A DNA stretch of 64,000 nt from Aquincola tertiaricarbonis (GTDB taxonomy: Bacteria > Pseudomonadota > Gammaproteobacteria > Burkholderiales > Burkholderiaceae_C). The stretch lies in the NCBI RefSeq assembly GCF_023573145.1, contig NZ_CP097636.1, positions 992,001-1,056,000 of the forward strand, read 5' to 3'. Below the pieces are notes generated by a model. The model saw only the letters and a list, made by a program, of their open reading frames with translations. It did no database searches and was not told where the DNA came from. Of the stretch, positions 1-9,900 are shown one piece after another; positions within the stretch are counted from its first letter, which is position 1, and each line of letters opens with the position of its first letter. The position numbers and the translations under genes were made by a program.

Positions 1-581
1 AGGTCGTAGCGGGCCTGGGCCTCGCGGGTGTCGGTGATGGTGGCGGTGCCCACCTCGAAGTTGCGCTTGGCCGAGGCCAGCTGCTCGTTGATGGCCTTCT
101 TGTTGGCCTGGGCGGTGCCCAGCGTGTCCTGTGCGGCCAGCACGTCGAAGTAGGCCTGGGCCACCCGCACCACCAGGTCTTGTTCGGCGGTTTCCAGCTC
201 GGCGGCGCTGGCGTCCAGCAGCACCTGCGCCTGGGCGATGGTGGCGCTGTCGGCGCGGTTGAACAGCGTCTGGCGGCCGCTCAGCCCCACCACCGTGGTG
301 CGCGACTTCAGCTCCAGGTCGCGGGTGCGCCAGTCGGTGCGGGCATTGGTGTGGCTGGCACCCACGCCGATGCTGGGCAGCCGCAGCGCGTCGGCCTGGG
401 CGGCGCGGAACTGGTTGCTGTCGGCCAGCGCGCGGGCGGCCAGGTAGGTGGCGTCGTAGGGGCGGGCGGCGTTGTACAGCTCGATCAACGATTCCGCGCG
501 CGCCGCGGCCGAAGCGCCGAGGGCCAGCAAGGTGGCCAGCATCAGCCGGCCGGGTCGCAGCCGCGGGCAGGGGTAGGGCAT
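1..581 (-). CDS. tolC: TolC-family outer membrane protein (N-terminal part, cut by window edge)
   Basis: The first 193 codons are visible and the gene continues beyond base 1. A signal peptide (about residues 1-29, hydrophobic stretch ending ASAAARA) precedes a mature start at ESLIELYNAA. Helical segments typical of TolC-type efflux and type I secretion channels follow, with motifs such as QTLFNRAD and RVAQAYFDVLAAQDTL. TolC trimers form the outer-membrane exit duct of tripartite pumps. It lies downstream of a TetR regulator and a Pcm-like methyltransferase on the same strand, a recurrent Burkholderiales arrangement. The family call is firm; the exact partner pump is unknown. The 142 bp before the next gene show no clear element. 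Confidence 0.9.
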   Translation of the reverse strand, partial: MPYPCPRLRPGRLMLATLLALGASAAARAESLIELYNAARPYDATYLAARALADSNQFRAAQADALRLPSIGVGASHTNARTDWRTRDLELKSRTTVVGLSGRQTLFNRADSATIAQAQVLLDASAAELETAEQDLVVRVAQAYFDVLAAQDTLGTAQANKKAINEQLASAKRNFEVGTATITDTREAQARYD

Positions 582-722
582 GGGGCTCCTCACTTCACAG
601 AAGGTGGCGTTATCGACGACGAAGGGCTGCCAGGCACCCGCGATGCGACCACCTGCGTGGTGCGGGCCATGAACGGGGGCAGGCGCGGCATGAACGGTGG
701 CTGCCGTGCCTGCGGGCCGCGG

Positions 723-1376
723 TCAGAACGCGAAGCGGGTGGGTTCGCCGAAACCGTTCAGGCGCGGCGCGACGGTGTCGAACAGCACCTGGCGCTGGAA
801 GGCGCTGGCGCCGGTGCGGGTGACCAGCACCGCCTGCATCACCGGCTGCTGGCCGACGATGGCGACCAGCCGGCCGCCTTCTTTCAGCTGGTCGAGCAGG
901 GCCTGCGGCAGCTCGGCCACCGAGCCCGACAGCACGATGACGTCGAACGGTGCTTCACCGGGCAGGCCCTTGCTGCCATCGGCTTCCACGACCTTGGCGT
1001 TGACGACACCGGCACGGCGCAGGTTCTCGCGGGCCAGGGCCGCCAGCGTGGCATCGGTTTCCAGCGTGGTGACGCGCTGGGCGCGGGCGGCCAGCAGCGC
1101 GGCCATGTAGCCGGAGCCGGCACCGACTTCGAGCACGCGGTCGTCGCGGGTGACTTCCAGCTCCTGCAGCAGGCGGGCCTCGATCTTGGGCTCCAGCATG
1201 CTCTGGCCGCCGGGCAGCGGCACCTGGGTGTCGACGAAGGCCAGTGCGCGGTGCGCCTCGGGCACGAACGCCTCGCGCTTGACCTGGGTCAGCAGGGTCA
1301 GCACGTCCTGGTCGAGCACGTCCCAGGGGCGGATCTGCTGCTCGATCATGTTGAAGCGGGCTTGTTCGATGTTCAT
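723..1376 (-). CDS. pcm: Protein-L-isoaspartate O-methyltransferase family protein
   Basis: The protein has 217 residues. The SAM-binding motif I (VLEVGAGSGY) is at residues 81-90, and the rest of a Rossmann methyltransferase fold is recognisable (VVEADGS, DVIVLSGSV). True isoaspartyl repair enzymes carry a TIS(Q/A)P substrate loop before motif I. Here the equivalent segment reads SMLEP, so the repair activity normally assigned to this family is doubtful. It sits between a TetR gene and tolC on the same strand, so co-transcription with an envelope or efflux unit is plausible. Start ATG at 1376. Confidence 0.8.
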   Translation of the reverse strand: MNIEQARFNMIEQQIRPWDVLDQDVLTLLTQVKREAFVPEAHRALAFVDTQVPLPGGQSMLEPKIEARLLQELEVTRDDRVLEVGAGSGYMAALLAARAQRVTTLETDATLAALARENLRRAGVVNAKVVEADGSKGLPGEAPFDVIVLSGSVAELPQALLDQLKEGGRLVAIVGQQPVMQAVLVTRTGASAFQRQVLFDTVAPRLNGFGEPTRFAF

Positions 1377-1413
1377 GGCGTTAGGCGAAATGAGGCGGGC
1401 GAAGCCCCTGAGT

Positions 1414-2079
1414 TTATTTCGGCAAGCTGTCGTCCACGCTCACACCGCGCAGCACCAGCGCAATGTGGTCGCGGATGAACTGCGCGGGCTCGAAGCTGCG
1501 CTCCGGCAACTGCATGCAGGCGCCCACCGCATGCTTGTGCAGGCACAGCATCACCATCGGCAGGATGACCGAGTGGGTGACGCTTTCGATGTTCATCGGC
1601 CGCAGCCGGCCGCGCTGCACGCCACGTTCCAGCATCTGGCCGATCAGGCGTGAGCCGGGCTCGATCACCTCGCTGAGGTAGAAGGCCGAGATATCGGGGA
1701 AGTTGCGCGCCTCGGTCATGATCAGCTTGAACACGCCGCTGGCGGGGCTGTCGTACACCCGCTGCCACCAGTCGGCCAGCACGCCGAACAGCACGGCCGG
1801 CTCGGCGTCTTCGTGGCGGGCCACTTCCAGCGCGCCGGCGCGCACCTCTTCGCCCAGATAGTGGCGGATCACCGCCTTCAGCAGCTCTTCCTTGCTGGGG
1901 TAGTAGAGGTACAGCGTGCCCTTGGACACGCCGGCGCGCGCGGCCACTTCTTCGGAGCGGCTGGTGGCGAAGCCCTTTTCGACGAACACCTCCAGCGCGG
2001 CGGCCAGCAGCTCGTGCGGCCGCGCTTCCTTGCGGCGCTGGCGGACGGCTCGGGCAGGTTCGGCTGAACCGGTGGGCAT
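1414..2079 (-). CDS. TetR/AcrR-family transcriptional repressor
   Basis: The first 70 residues hold a classical TetR helix-turn-helix (AARAGVSKGTLYLYYPSKEEL). The rest is an alpha-helical ligand-binding domain. The frame is open up to 2142, but an inverted repeat that looks like the operator lies at 2096-2109. I therefore prefer the ATG at 2079 (MPTGSAEP), which leaves the operator in the 5' untranslated region; this gives 221 residues. It probably represses itself and the downstream pcm-like/tolC genes in response to an unidentified small molecule. The 37-bp space to the pcm-like gene fits one transcript. Confidence 0.85.
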   Translation of the reverse strand: MPTGSAEPARAVRQRRKEARPHELLAAALEVFVEKGFATSRSEEVAARAGVSKGTLYLYYPSKEELLKAVIRHYLGEEVRAGALEVARHEDAEPAVLFGVLADWWQRVYDSPASGVFKLIMTEARNFPDISAFYLSEVIEPGSRLIGQMLERGVQRGRLRPMNIESVTHSVILPMVMLCLHKHAVGACMQLPERSFEPAQFIRDHIALVLRGVSVDDSLPK

Positions 2080-2095
2080 CGGGTGGTTCTTTGTT

Positions 2096-2109
2096 ACTGA
2101 CTGGTCAGT
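2096..2109. promoter_or_regulatory. TetR-type operator (ACTGAC-TG-GTCAGT)
   Basis: A perfect 6-bp inverted repeat with a 2-bp spacer lies 17 bp upstream of the preferred tetR start and 60 bp before the divergent lipoprotein start at 2169. The size and position fit autoregulation, and it could also affect the divergent gene. Binding by the adjacent regulator is inferred. Confidence 0.6.
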
Positions 2110-2168
2110 CATTAATGTAGCCCTGGGTGGTGGCAGGGTCAACCGGCGGGCTTGGGTAAGCTGGGCGC

Positions 2169-2726
2169 ATGCAAAGAAGAGTCCTGTTGATGGCCGCAGC
2201 GGCCACGGGTGCCGGCCTGCTGGCCGGCTGTGCCGCCCTGCCGCGCACGGTGGTGATCACCGAAGCGCAGCTGCAGGAAAGGCTCGCCGGCCAGTTCCCG
2301 CAGCGGCGCCGGGTGATGTCGCTGCTGGACCTGGACATCGGCGCGCCGGCGCTGAAACTGTTGCCCGAGCAGGGCCGGGTGGCCGCGCGGCTGACCGTGG
2401 ACGCCAGCGAGCGGCTGACGCGCAAGAGCGCCACCGGCACGGTGGACGCCGACAGCGCGCTGCGCTTCGAGCCTTCGGACATGTCGCTGCGCCTGTACCA
2501 GGTGCGCGTGGCCCGCTTCGAGCTGGCCGATGCCGGCGGCGCCTGGCCCGCGCCGGTGCGCCAGGCCGCCGCGGTGGTGGCCGAACAATTGCTTGAGGAC
2601 CAGCCGGTGTGGCGCGCTTCCAGCAGCCAGGCCGACCGGCTGCGCCGGGCCGGCGTGCGCGACGTGCAGGTGCGCATCACCGCCGCCGGCATCGAGCTGA
2701 CTCTGGACGAAGGCACCCCCCGCTGA
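2169..2726 (+). CDS. DUF1439 (YceB-like) lipoprotein
   Basis: The protein has 185 residues with a type II signal peptide. A hydrophobic core ends in the lipobox LLAGC, with Cys20 as the predicted lipidated residue. The mature part has the DUF1439 look: VITEAQLQERL near the N-terminus, then a lipid-binding-like beta-rich region. E. coli YceB is the nearest named relative and its function is not settled. It is divergent from the tetR gene, with the TetR operator between them. Confidence 0.75.
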   Translation: MQRRVLLMAAAATGAGLLAGCAALPRTVVITEAQLQERLAGQFPQRRRVMSLLDLDIGAPALKLLPEQGRVAARLTVDASERLTRKSATGTVDADSALRFEPSDMSLRLYQVRVARFELADAGGAWPAPVRQAAAVVAEQLLEDQPVWRASSSQADRLRRAGVRDVQVRITAAGIELTLDEGTPR

Positions 2727-2871
2727 CCACCCGGCATCCGCCACGGGTCTGGCGGCGTGGCTGTCCCGCCGCTGTCGGCGGCGGACGGCTCGCAGGACCG
2801 TCATGACCCCGCCGCTATGATCGCCGGCTCTTTTTTTGACCGTGAACGCCCGTGGGGCGGGAGGCTGCTAA

Positions 2872-3729
2872 GTGGATGTGATGTTGCTGGTGAAGGCTGC
2901 AGTGATGGGCCTGGTGGAAGGTTTCACCGAATTCCTTCCGATCTCCTCGACCGGCCACCTGATCCTGGCGGGGTCGCTGCTCAACTTCACCGGCGCCAGC
3001 GCCAAGGTGTTCGAGATCGCCATCCAGACCGGCGCGATGTTCGCCGTGGTGTGGGAGTACCGCGAGCGGCTGGCGCGCACCGTGTCCGGCCTCACGCACG
3101 ACCCGGTGGCCCAGCGCTTCGCGCGCAACGTGCTGATCGCCTTCATCCCGGCCGTGGTGCTGGGTCTGTCCCTCGGCAAGGTCATCAAGGAAAAGCTGTT
3201 CCACCCGGTGCCGGTGGCCATGGCCTTCATCATCGGCGGCCTGATCATCCTGTGGGTGGAAGCGCGGCACCGCCGCCGCTACGGCAGCCAGGACCAGGGC
3301 GGTGAGCGCCACGCCCGCGTGCAGACGGTGGACGACATGACCGCGATGGACGCGCTGAAGGTCGGCTTCATCCAGTGCCTGGCGCTGGTGCCGGGCACCA
3401 GCCGCTCGGGCTCTACCATCATCGGTGGCCTGCTGCTGGGCTTCTCGCGCAAGGCCGCGGCCGAGTTCAGCTTCTACCTGGGCATTCCGACGCTGATGGG
3501 CGCCGGCGCCTACTCGGTGTGGAAGGAGCGCGCGGCGCTGAGCATGGCCGATGCGCCGATGTTCGCCGTCGGCCTGATCTTCGCGTTCGTCAGCGCGCTG
3601 ATCTGCATCCGCTGGCTGATCCGCTACGTGTCCAGCCACGACTTCACCATCTTCGCCTGGTACCGCATCGTGTTCGGCGCGATCGTGCTGTTGACCGCCT
3701 ACACGGGCTGGGTGGAGTGGGCGGCCTGA
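2872..3729 (+). CDS. uppP: Undecaprenyl-diphosphatase
   Basis: A polytopic membrane enzyme of 285 residues. It dephosphorylates undecaprenyl pyrophosphate to recycle the lipid carrier for peptidoglycan and other envelope polymers, and confers bacitracin tolerance. Both BacA/UppP signatures are present: [14 protein letters not shown] (residues 16-29) and PGTSRSG (174-180). The GTG at 2872 is chosen because a GGAGG Shine-Dalgarno sits 7 nt upstream; an ATG three codons later is possible. Length is normal for the family. Confidence 0.95.
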   Translation: MDVMLLVKAAVMGLVEGFTEFLPISSTGHLILAGSLLNFTGASAKVFEIAIQTGAMFAVVWEYRERLARTVSGLTHDPVAQRFARNVLIAFIPAVVLGLSLGKVIKEKLFHPVPVAMAFIIGGLIILWVEARHRRRYGSQDQGGERHARVQTVDDMTAMDALKVGFIQCLALVPGTSRSGSTIIGGLLLGFSRKAAAEFSFYLGIPTLMGAGAYSVWKERAALSMADAPMFAVGLIFAFVSALICIRWLIRYVSSHDFTIFAWYRIVFGAIVLLTAYTGWVEWAA

Positions 3730-3738
3730 AACCGTGCT

Positions 3739-3801
3739 CGCGCATCAATCCGATGCGCGGATTTCATGCCTGAACGAGCGCGGCGGCCGGTGAGCCGCCG
3801 C
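3739..3801. terminator. Two consecutive hairpins after uppP
   Basis: Stem 1 is 3739-3746 with 3752-3759 (8 bp, 5-nt loop), followed by GATTTC. Stem 2 is 3780-3787 with 3794-3801 (8 bp GC, 6-nt loop). Neither has a good T-tract, so these are weak or bidirectional terminator candidates between uppP and the next gene. Confidence 0.35.
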
Positions 3802-3828
3802 TAGCATGGCCGGTCAATGGAGAACCCC

Positions 3829-4509
3829 ATGCTCGAACTCGTCATCGGCAACAAGAACTACTCGTCCTGGTCCATGCGGCCGTGGGTGCTGCTGAAGCAC
3901 TTCGGCATCGCGTTCACCGAGCGCAAGCTGCGCTTCAGCCGCGACCCGCAGTCGCCGTTCCACACCGAGCTGGCCCGCATCTCGCCCGTGGGCCTGGTGC
4001 CGGTGCTGGTGGACGACGGCTTCGCGGTGTGGGACACGCTGGCCATCGTCGAATACCTGGCCGAGCGCCACCCCGAGCACGCCATCTGGCCGCGTGAGCG
4101 CCAGGCCCGGGCGAGGGCCCGCAGCGTGGTGGCCGAGATGCACGCCGGCTTTGGCGCGCTGCGCCAGCACCTGCCGCAGAACATCGAGGCGCGGCTGCCC
4201 GAGGTGGGTGCGCGCGTGCTGGCCGAGCAGCCGGCCGTGCAGCGCAACCTCGACCGCGTCGTCGGCTTGTGGACCGATGCACTCCAGACCTCCGGCGGCC
4301 CCTTCCTGTTCGGCGAATTCAGCGCCGCCGACGCGTTCTACGCGCCGCTGGCCGGCCGCCTGATCACCTACGGCATCGCGCTGCCGCCCGAACTGCAGGC
4401 CTACGTCGACCGCCTGTGGGCCTCACCCGGCGTGGCCGCCTGGGTGGCTGATGCGCTGGCCGAAAAGGACTTCATCGACTTCGAGGAGCCCTACCGCCAG
4501 CAAGCGTGA
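3829..4509 (+). CDS. Glutathione S-transferase family protein
   Basis: The protein has 226 residues. The N-terminal thioredoxin-like domain has the glutathione-site motif SSWSMRPW with a candidate catalytic Ser at 12 or 13, then the cis-Pro motif LVPVL and the Glu/Asp-Thr/Ser glutathione contact (WDTLAIVEYLAE). The C-terminal half is the all-helical GST domain. The ATG at 3829 is preferred over an in-frame ATG at 3817 because GGAGAA lies just upstream of it. The sequence resembles the YfcF-like class; its physiological substrate cannot be told from sequence. Confidence 0.85.
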   Translation: MLELVIGNKNYSSWSMRPWVLLKHFGIAFTERKLRFSRDPQSPFHTELARISPVGLVPVLVDDGFAVWDTLAIVEYLAERHPEHAIWPRERQARARARSVVAEMHAGFGALRQHLPQNIEARLPEVGARVLAEQPAVQRNLDRVVGLWTDALQTSGGPFLFGEFSAADAFYAPLAGRLITYGIALPPELQAYVDRLWASPGVAAWVADALAEKDFIDFEEPYRQQA

Positions 4510-4510
4510 G

Positions 4511-5194
4511 TCACAGGCGCGTGAACACCAGGTCCCACACGCCATGGCCCAGATTCAGGCCGCGCTGCTCGAACTTGGTCAGCGGCCGGTAGTCGGGCCG
4601 CGGGGCGTAGCCTTCGGCGGTGTTGCGCAGGCCGGGCTCGGCGCCCAGCACCTCCAGCATCTGCACCGCGTAGTCCTGCCAGTCGGTGGCGCAGTGCAGG
4701 TAGCCGCCCGGCGCGATGTGGCGGATCAGGTTGGCCACGAAGGCCGGCTGCAGCAGCCGGCGCTTGTGGTGCTTCTTCTTGTGCCAGGGGTCCGGGAAGA
4801 AGATGTGCACGCCGGCCAGTGAGGCGGGCGGGATCATGTCGCGCAGCACCTCCACCGCGTCGTGCTGCACCAGCCGCAGGTTGGTCAGGCCTTCTTCGCC
4901 GATGCGCTTGAGCAGCGCGCCCACGCCGGGCTCATGCACTTCCACGCCGATGAAGTCGGTATCGGGCCGCGCGGCGGCGATCTGCGCGGTGGCCCCGCCC
5001 ATGCCGAAGCCGATCTCCAGCACCACCGGCGCACGGCGGCCGAAGGCGGCGGCGTAGTCCAGCGGCGCGGCCTGGTAGGGCAGCAGGAACTTGGGGCCCA
5101 GCTCGGCCAGGGCCCGCTGCTGGCCGGTGCCCATGCGCCCGGCGCGCAGCACGAAGCTGCGGATCGGTCGGCGGTGGATGGGTTCGTCGGTCAT
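4511..5194 (-). CDS. trmB: tRNA (guanine(46)-N(7))-methyltransferase
   Basis: A SAM-dependent enzyme that makes m7G46 in the tRNA variable loop. The family motifs are clear: [12 protein letters not shown] (SAM site), [26 protein letters not shown] (catalytic/tRNA-binding block) and ATDWQDYA. With the start at 5194 (MTDEPIHRR) it has 227 residues. An upstream ATG at 5230 would give 239; neither has a strong ribosome-binding site. It converges with the GST gene, leaving a single base between the two stops. Confidence 0.93.
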   Translation of the reverse strand: MTDEPIHRRPIRSFVLRAGRMGTGQQRALAELGPKFLLPYQAAPLDYAAAFGRRAPVVLEIGFGMGGATAQIAAARPDTDFIGVEVHEPGVGALLKRIGEEGLTNLRLVQHDAVEVLRDMIPPASLAGVHIFFPDPWHKKKHHKRRLLQPAFVANLIRHIAPGGYLHCATDWQDYAVQMLEVLGAEPGLRNTAEGYAPRPDYRPLTKFEQRGLNLGHGVWDLVFTRL

Positions 5195-5344
5195 GGCGTC
5201 GGGCAGGGCAAGGGTCGAAAGGGCCGGCATTGTCGCCGAGCGCCAGCGCCCGCCTTGACGGGCGTCAATCCACCGACGGCCTGGCTGCCCGCAGAATGGG
5301 CCGGCTGCCCGGCCCGGGGTGGCGCCCACCGCGATGTTGTCTTG

Positions 5345-6229
5345 ATGAACCCCACCCTTGCCCGCCCCCGCAGCCTGCTGGTGGCCACCGACCTCAGCAG
5401 CCGCTGCGACCGCGCGATCGACCGCGCGGTGCTGTTGGCGCGGGAATGGGGCGCCCGGCTGGTGGTGGTGACGGTGCTGGAAAAAGCCCAGCTGGGCGAG
5501 CTGCAGGCCCAGGGTCCGCTGGCCTTGAGCGCCGAAGAGGCGCTGCAGCTGCAAGACCAGGCGCGGCGCCGCCTGCAGGCCGAGCTGGGTGATGCCGCGG
5601 TGCCGTTCGATCTGGAAGTGGCCCACGGCGCCGTGGGCCCGGCCTTGTTGCGGGTGGCTGCCGAACGCGGGTGCGATCTGATCGTCACCGGCAGTGCGCG
5701 CGCCCATGGCCTGGGCCGGCTGGTGCTGGGCTCGACGGTGGACCTGCTGGTGCGGCGCTCGCCGGTGCCGGTGCTGGTGGTGCGCCAGCGCGGCCGCCGG
5801 CCCTACCCCCGGCTGGTGGTGGCCAGCGACTGGTCGGCGCCCGCACGCCGGGCGCTGGAGGTGGCCGCCGCCAGCTGGCCCGAGGCGCCGATCACGGTGT
5901 TCCACGCCTATGGCGCGGCTTACCCGGCGCGCGCGGGTGTCGACCTGGCGCTGGCACGCGATGCCGGCGGCGAGCAGGCCACCCGTACCGCGGTGGACTT
6001 CATCGCTGCCAGCACGCTGCCCGAGGCGGTGCGCCGCCGCCTGCAGTTGTGGCTGGCCTCGGGCGACCCCGGCCTGCTGCTGCAGGCCCATGGCTGGCGC
6101 CACCCCTATGAGCTGGTGGTGCTGGGCACCGCGGGCCGCAACGGCCTGGCGGCCATGCTGCTGGGCAGCGTGGCAGAGCGGCTGCTGGACATGGTGGAAA
6201 ACGACGTGCTGCTGGTGCGGCCAGTGTGA
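5345..6229 (+). CDS. Tandem universal stress protein (two UspA domains)
   Basis: A 294-residue protein of two UspA-like folds. Domain 1 (about residues 8-145) begins [11 protein letters not shown] and ends with the nucleotide-binding pattern [19 protein letters not shown]. Domain 2 (about 150-294) begins [10 protein letters not shown] and ends [19 protein letters not shown]. Both G-x2-G-x9-G-(S/T) patterns suggest ATP or ADP binding. Usp proteins support survival of stress and stasis, but the direct activity here is unknown. The upstream gap to trmB (150 bp) must hold both divergent promoters. Confidence 0.88.
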   Translation: MNPTLARPRSLLVATDLSSRCDRAIDRAVLLAREWGARLVVVTVLEKAQLGELQAQGPLALSAEEALQLQDQARRRLQAELGDAAVPFDLEVAHGAVGPALLRVAAERGCDLIVTGSARAHGLGRLVLGSTVDLLVRRSPVPVLVVRQRGRRPYPRLVVASDWSAPARRALEVAAASWPEAPITVFHAYGAAYPARAGVDLALARDAGGEQATRTAVDFIAASTLPEAVRRRLQLWLASGDPGLLLQAHGWRHPYELVVLGTAGRNGLAAMLLGSVAERLLDMVENDVLLVRPV

Positions 6230-6326
6230 AGCCAGGCTTCACAGTGAACGAAGCCGCCAGCGACTGGCGCGGGGCCGCGCCCAAGCGGAAGATGCCGTCC
6301 ATCGCAACCCGTTGGAACCCCTCACC

Positions 6327-6968
6327 ATGAAGATCGCATTGATTGGCGGCACCGGCTTCGTTGGCAGCGCCGTGCTGGAGGAACTGCTGCGCCGTGGTCA
6401 TGCCGTGACCGCGCTGGCCCGCAATACCGGCAAGTACGCCGCCCGTGACGGTGTGACCGTGGTGCAGGCCGATGCGCAGGACGCCCAACAGGTGGCCCGT
6501 GCCGTGGCTGGGCATGACGCGGTGATCAACGCCTACAACCCGGGCTGGGGCGAAGCGCAGATCCACGACCTGTTCCTCAAGGGCACCGACGCCATCCTGG
6601 ACGGCGTGCAGGCCTCGGGTGTCAAGCGGGTGCTGGTGGTGGGCGGCGCCGGCAGCCTGTACGTGGCGCCGGGCGTGCAGCTGGTGGACACGCCGGAGTT
6701 TCCGGCCGAGTGGAAGCAGGGTGCGCTGGCCGCGCGCGAGGCATTGAACCGCATCCGCGGCCGCCAGCAGCTGGACTGGACCTTCCTGTCGCCGGCGGTG
6801 TTCCTGCAACCCGGTGAGCGCAGCGGCGCCTACCGCATCGGCGGCGACGAGGTGCCGATGGCCGATGGCAAGCCGGCCAGCATCACCGTCGCCGACCTGG
6901 CCGTGGCCATCGTCGACGAGATCGAGTCACCGAAGCACGTGCAGAAGCGCTTCGTGGCGTACAGCTGA
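6327..6968 (+). CDS. NAD(P)-binding epimerase/reductase-like protein
   Basis: A 213-residue atypical short-chain dehydrogenase. The N-terminal dinucleotide motif is IALIGGTGFVGSAV. RVLVVGGAGSLYV follows at mid-protein, and a conserved TFLSPAVFLQPGER segment lies near the C-terminus. The canonical catalytic Tyr-x3-Lys is not evident. This is typical of the NAD(P)H-binding YwnB/NmrA-like group, where roles range from quinone reductase to redox sensor. The substrate is unknown. It stands alone between a Usp gene and the convergent autotransporter-like gene. Confidence 0.75.
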   Translation: MKIALIGGTGFVGSAVLEELLRRGHAVTALARNTGKYAARDGVTVVQADAQDAQQVARAVAGHDAVINAYNPGWGEAQIHDLFLKGTDAILDGVQASGVKRVLVVGGAGSLYVAPGVQLVDTPEFPAEWKQGALAAREALNRIRGRQQLDWTFLSPAVFLQPGERSGAYRIGGDEVPMADGKPASITVADLAVAIVDEIESPKHVQKRFVAYS

Positions 6969-6979
6969 CTTCGAGTTCG

Positions 6980-9900
6980 TCAGCAAGTCTTTGAGCTGAA
7001 GCGGCGCCGCCAGGCCAGCAGCCCGGCGCCGCCCAGCATCAGCGCCCAGGTGGCCGGCTCGGGCACCGCGGCCACCTGGAAGTCGCTGATCACCAGGCCC
7101 TGGCCGCTGCCATAGCGCACCAGGAAGCTGCCCGCGCCGTCGGCCGTCAGCAGCCGTGCGCCATCGGCCACGTTGGCGAACTCGCCAAACAGCCCGCCGC
7201 CGGCCTGGATCAGCTCGAACTGCTGGCCCGCGCCGGCCTGGAAGCCGTCGATGAAGCTGAGCCGCAGCACGGTGTCGCCACCCAGGTCGACGCTGCCGCC
7301 CACGTTCAGCGCGTCATAGCCGCTGCCGCGCAGCAGCCCGCCCAGCTCCAGGTTCAGCAGCGCGCCGCCGCTGAAGCTCAGGTCCTGCCGCACGCTGAAC
7401 AGGCCCGCGCTTTCGCCCGGAGCCAGCTCGGCGCCTTGCACCGCCAGCCGTTCCACCGCGCCATGGCCGCCCAGTGCGCCGGCTCCCACGGTGGTGAGGC
7501 CGGTGTAGGCCTGCTCGCCATGGAGCACCAGCGTGCCGGTGCCGGTTTTCAGCAGACCCAGGTCGGCGCTCAGCTGCCCGATGCTGCCGGCCACCACCAC
7601 GGTGTGGCCGTTGGTGTCGATGAAGCCGGCGGTGCTGCCCGCTTCGCCATCCAGCAGCACGGTGCGCGTGGCCGCCAGCGTCAGCGAATCCCAGGCGCGC
7701 AGGCCGCCTTGTGCGCTGCGCGTGGTTTCGCCGTCGAACACGTTCTTGCCGAGGATGACGCGGTTGCCCGCCGCACCCAGCGAGCCATCGGCGGTGATGC
7801 CCAGCACCGCGGTGCCGAAGCCTTGCGGATCGCCCAGTTGCAGGTCGCCGGTGAAGCTGTTGGCGCGGTTGGCCAGGCGCACGTCGGTCTTGCCGCCGTC
7901 GCCGCTGAGGCTGCGGGGCAGGCTGCCGCCCTGGATGCGCAGCGTCAGCGAGCCGGTCAGCGCGCGCTCGATGACGATGGACTGGCCTTCGGCCGCAAAG
8001 CCCGCGCCGCCGGTGCCGATCTGCAGGTTCGTGGCCGCGCTGATGACCAGCGGCGCGCTCAGGCGGCTGTTGGCGGCCAACGTGCCGTTGTCCAGCAGCA
8101 GCAGGTTGCCGGCCGCGCCCAGGGCCTGCGTGCGGCCCAGGCTGAGTGTGCTGCCGTGCAAGACCTGCACCGTGCCGCTGAAGCTGTTGGCGCCGTTGAG
8201 CGTCAGGCTGCCGGCGGTGAAGCCCTCGCGGCCGACGATCACGCTGCCCTGGCCCGTGAGCACGCCGTCCAACTGGCCGGTGCGCAAGGTCAGCGTGCCG
8301 CCGGTGCCCAGGTCAACGGTGCTGCCGGCATCGCTGCTGAGGCTGCTCACGGTCAGCGCATGTCCAGCCAAGGCCAGCTGGGCCCCGGACGCCACGCTGG
8401 CGCTGGCGCGCGGACCCAGCGCATCGTCCACGCCCAGCCTCAGCGTGCCTTGCTGCACCATGGCGCCGTTCTCGTTGCTGCCGTTGGTATTGGCCGTGTT
8501 GAGCGTCCAGGTGCCGGCGCCGGTCTTGGTCATGCCCAGCCCGCTGATGGGTTGGTTGAACACGACGTCGAAGCCGTTGGTGTCCACCGTCATGTTGCGG
8601 AAGGTGGTGCTGCGCGTGGCGGCGATGTCCAGGTGGCCGGCCGCCACCAGCGTGCCGGGCTGCGTGACCAGCACGTTGTTGGCCGCGATGCGGCCGATGT
8701 CGAGCACGCCGCCGGCCGCGCCCAGGCGGGCGTCGCTGTCGATCACCAGCACCGCCGCCTGCCCGTTGGACTGACCGGCCAGCGCCACACCGCCGGTGTG
8801 GGTGTTGGTGCCGGTGAGCACATAGCGCGCAGTCCCGCCCAGGTTGAGGCGGCCGTCGCCGCTGATGGCGCTGCTGATGACGTGGGTGCCGCTGCCGCTG
8901 AGGTTGGCGGCCGTGCCCACCAGCGTCAGCGGGCGGCTCAGGTCGTAGCCATCGGGCAGGGCCAGGCCACCGCCCAGCGTGATGCCCGCGCCCGCGGCGC
9001 CCAGGTTGCCATCGTGCGTGAAGCGCAGCGTGGTGGTGTTGGGCTGGCCGGCTGCGTTGATCGAGCCGTCGTTGAAGACGCCCAGGCCGCCGGCGAAGCT
9101 GTTGTCGCCGGTGAGGGTGACGATGCCGCCGGTGAAGCTGATGCCGCCGTTGCCGCTGATGCTGCCGCTGACGGTGTTGGTGCCGCGGCCGAAGGTCACG
9201 CTGCCGTTGCCGCCCTGGGTGTTGATGTCGCGCGTGACGCCGAAGCCGTCACTCAGCACCAGCCGGCCGCCGCCGTCGAACTGCAGCACGGGGCTGGCGC
9301 TGCCGAGGTAGCTCTCACGGCCCAGGCTCAGCGTGCCCTCGCCGCGCAAGGTGACTTGGCCCGTGAAGCTCAGCGGCGTGACGCTGCCCAGGTTCAGCGT
9401 GCCGCGGCGCACGTCCAGGTCGCGCTGACCGCTTAAGGCGCCGGTGATGGTGAGCTGGCCGAAGCTGTTGTCGAAGTCCACCAGCACGCGGCCATCGCCG
9501 GCCAGGCCGGCCACGGTGGCCGAGCCCGCGGCGCCGGTGGCCCGCAGCTCGCCGTTGCCGGTCACTGCGCCCACGGTGATCGCGCCGCCGGCGGGTCGCA
9601 GCGTCAGTGAGCCGTTGCCGCTCACCGCGTTGACGCTGACGGTGCTGCGAACGCCGGCGGTGGCGATCGTCAATGCCTGGCCAGCGCGGTCCACACCTCC
9701 GCTGACGCTGAAGTTCACCGGCCGCGCGAACGTGCCGCCCAGCGCCAGGATCTCGGCGCTGTCGGTCAGCGCGACCTGACCCAGCACGGCGCCACCGTCG
9801 ATGGGGCCGAACTGCGTTTGCACGGGCCCCGCGCTGCTGCTGAGCCGCCCGCCGAGCGCGATGGGGTTCTGCAGCCAGGTGGCGACGTTGGCGTGGACGA

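Noticed and set aside
180..1478. 432-codon plus-strand ORF over tolC/pcm
   Set aside because: It is antisense to two genes with clear motifs; its Gly/Gln/Ala-rich composition is typical of a GC-rich shadow frame.
4511..6103. 530-residue extended trmB
   Set aside because: The extension is antisense to the universal stress protein gene and has no TrmB homology; the real start is near 5194-5230.
7436..9436. 666-codon plus-strand ORF inside the PEP-CTERM gene
   Set aside because: Antisense to the repeat-rich gene, low complexity, no ribosome site; a shadow of repeats.
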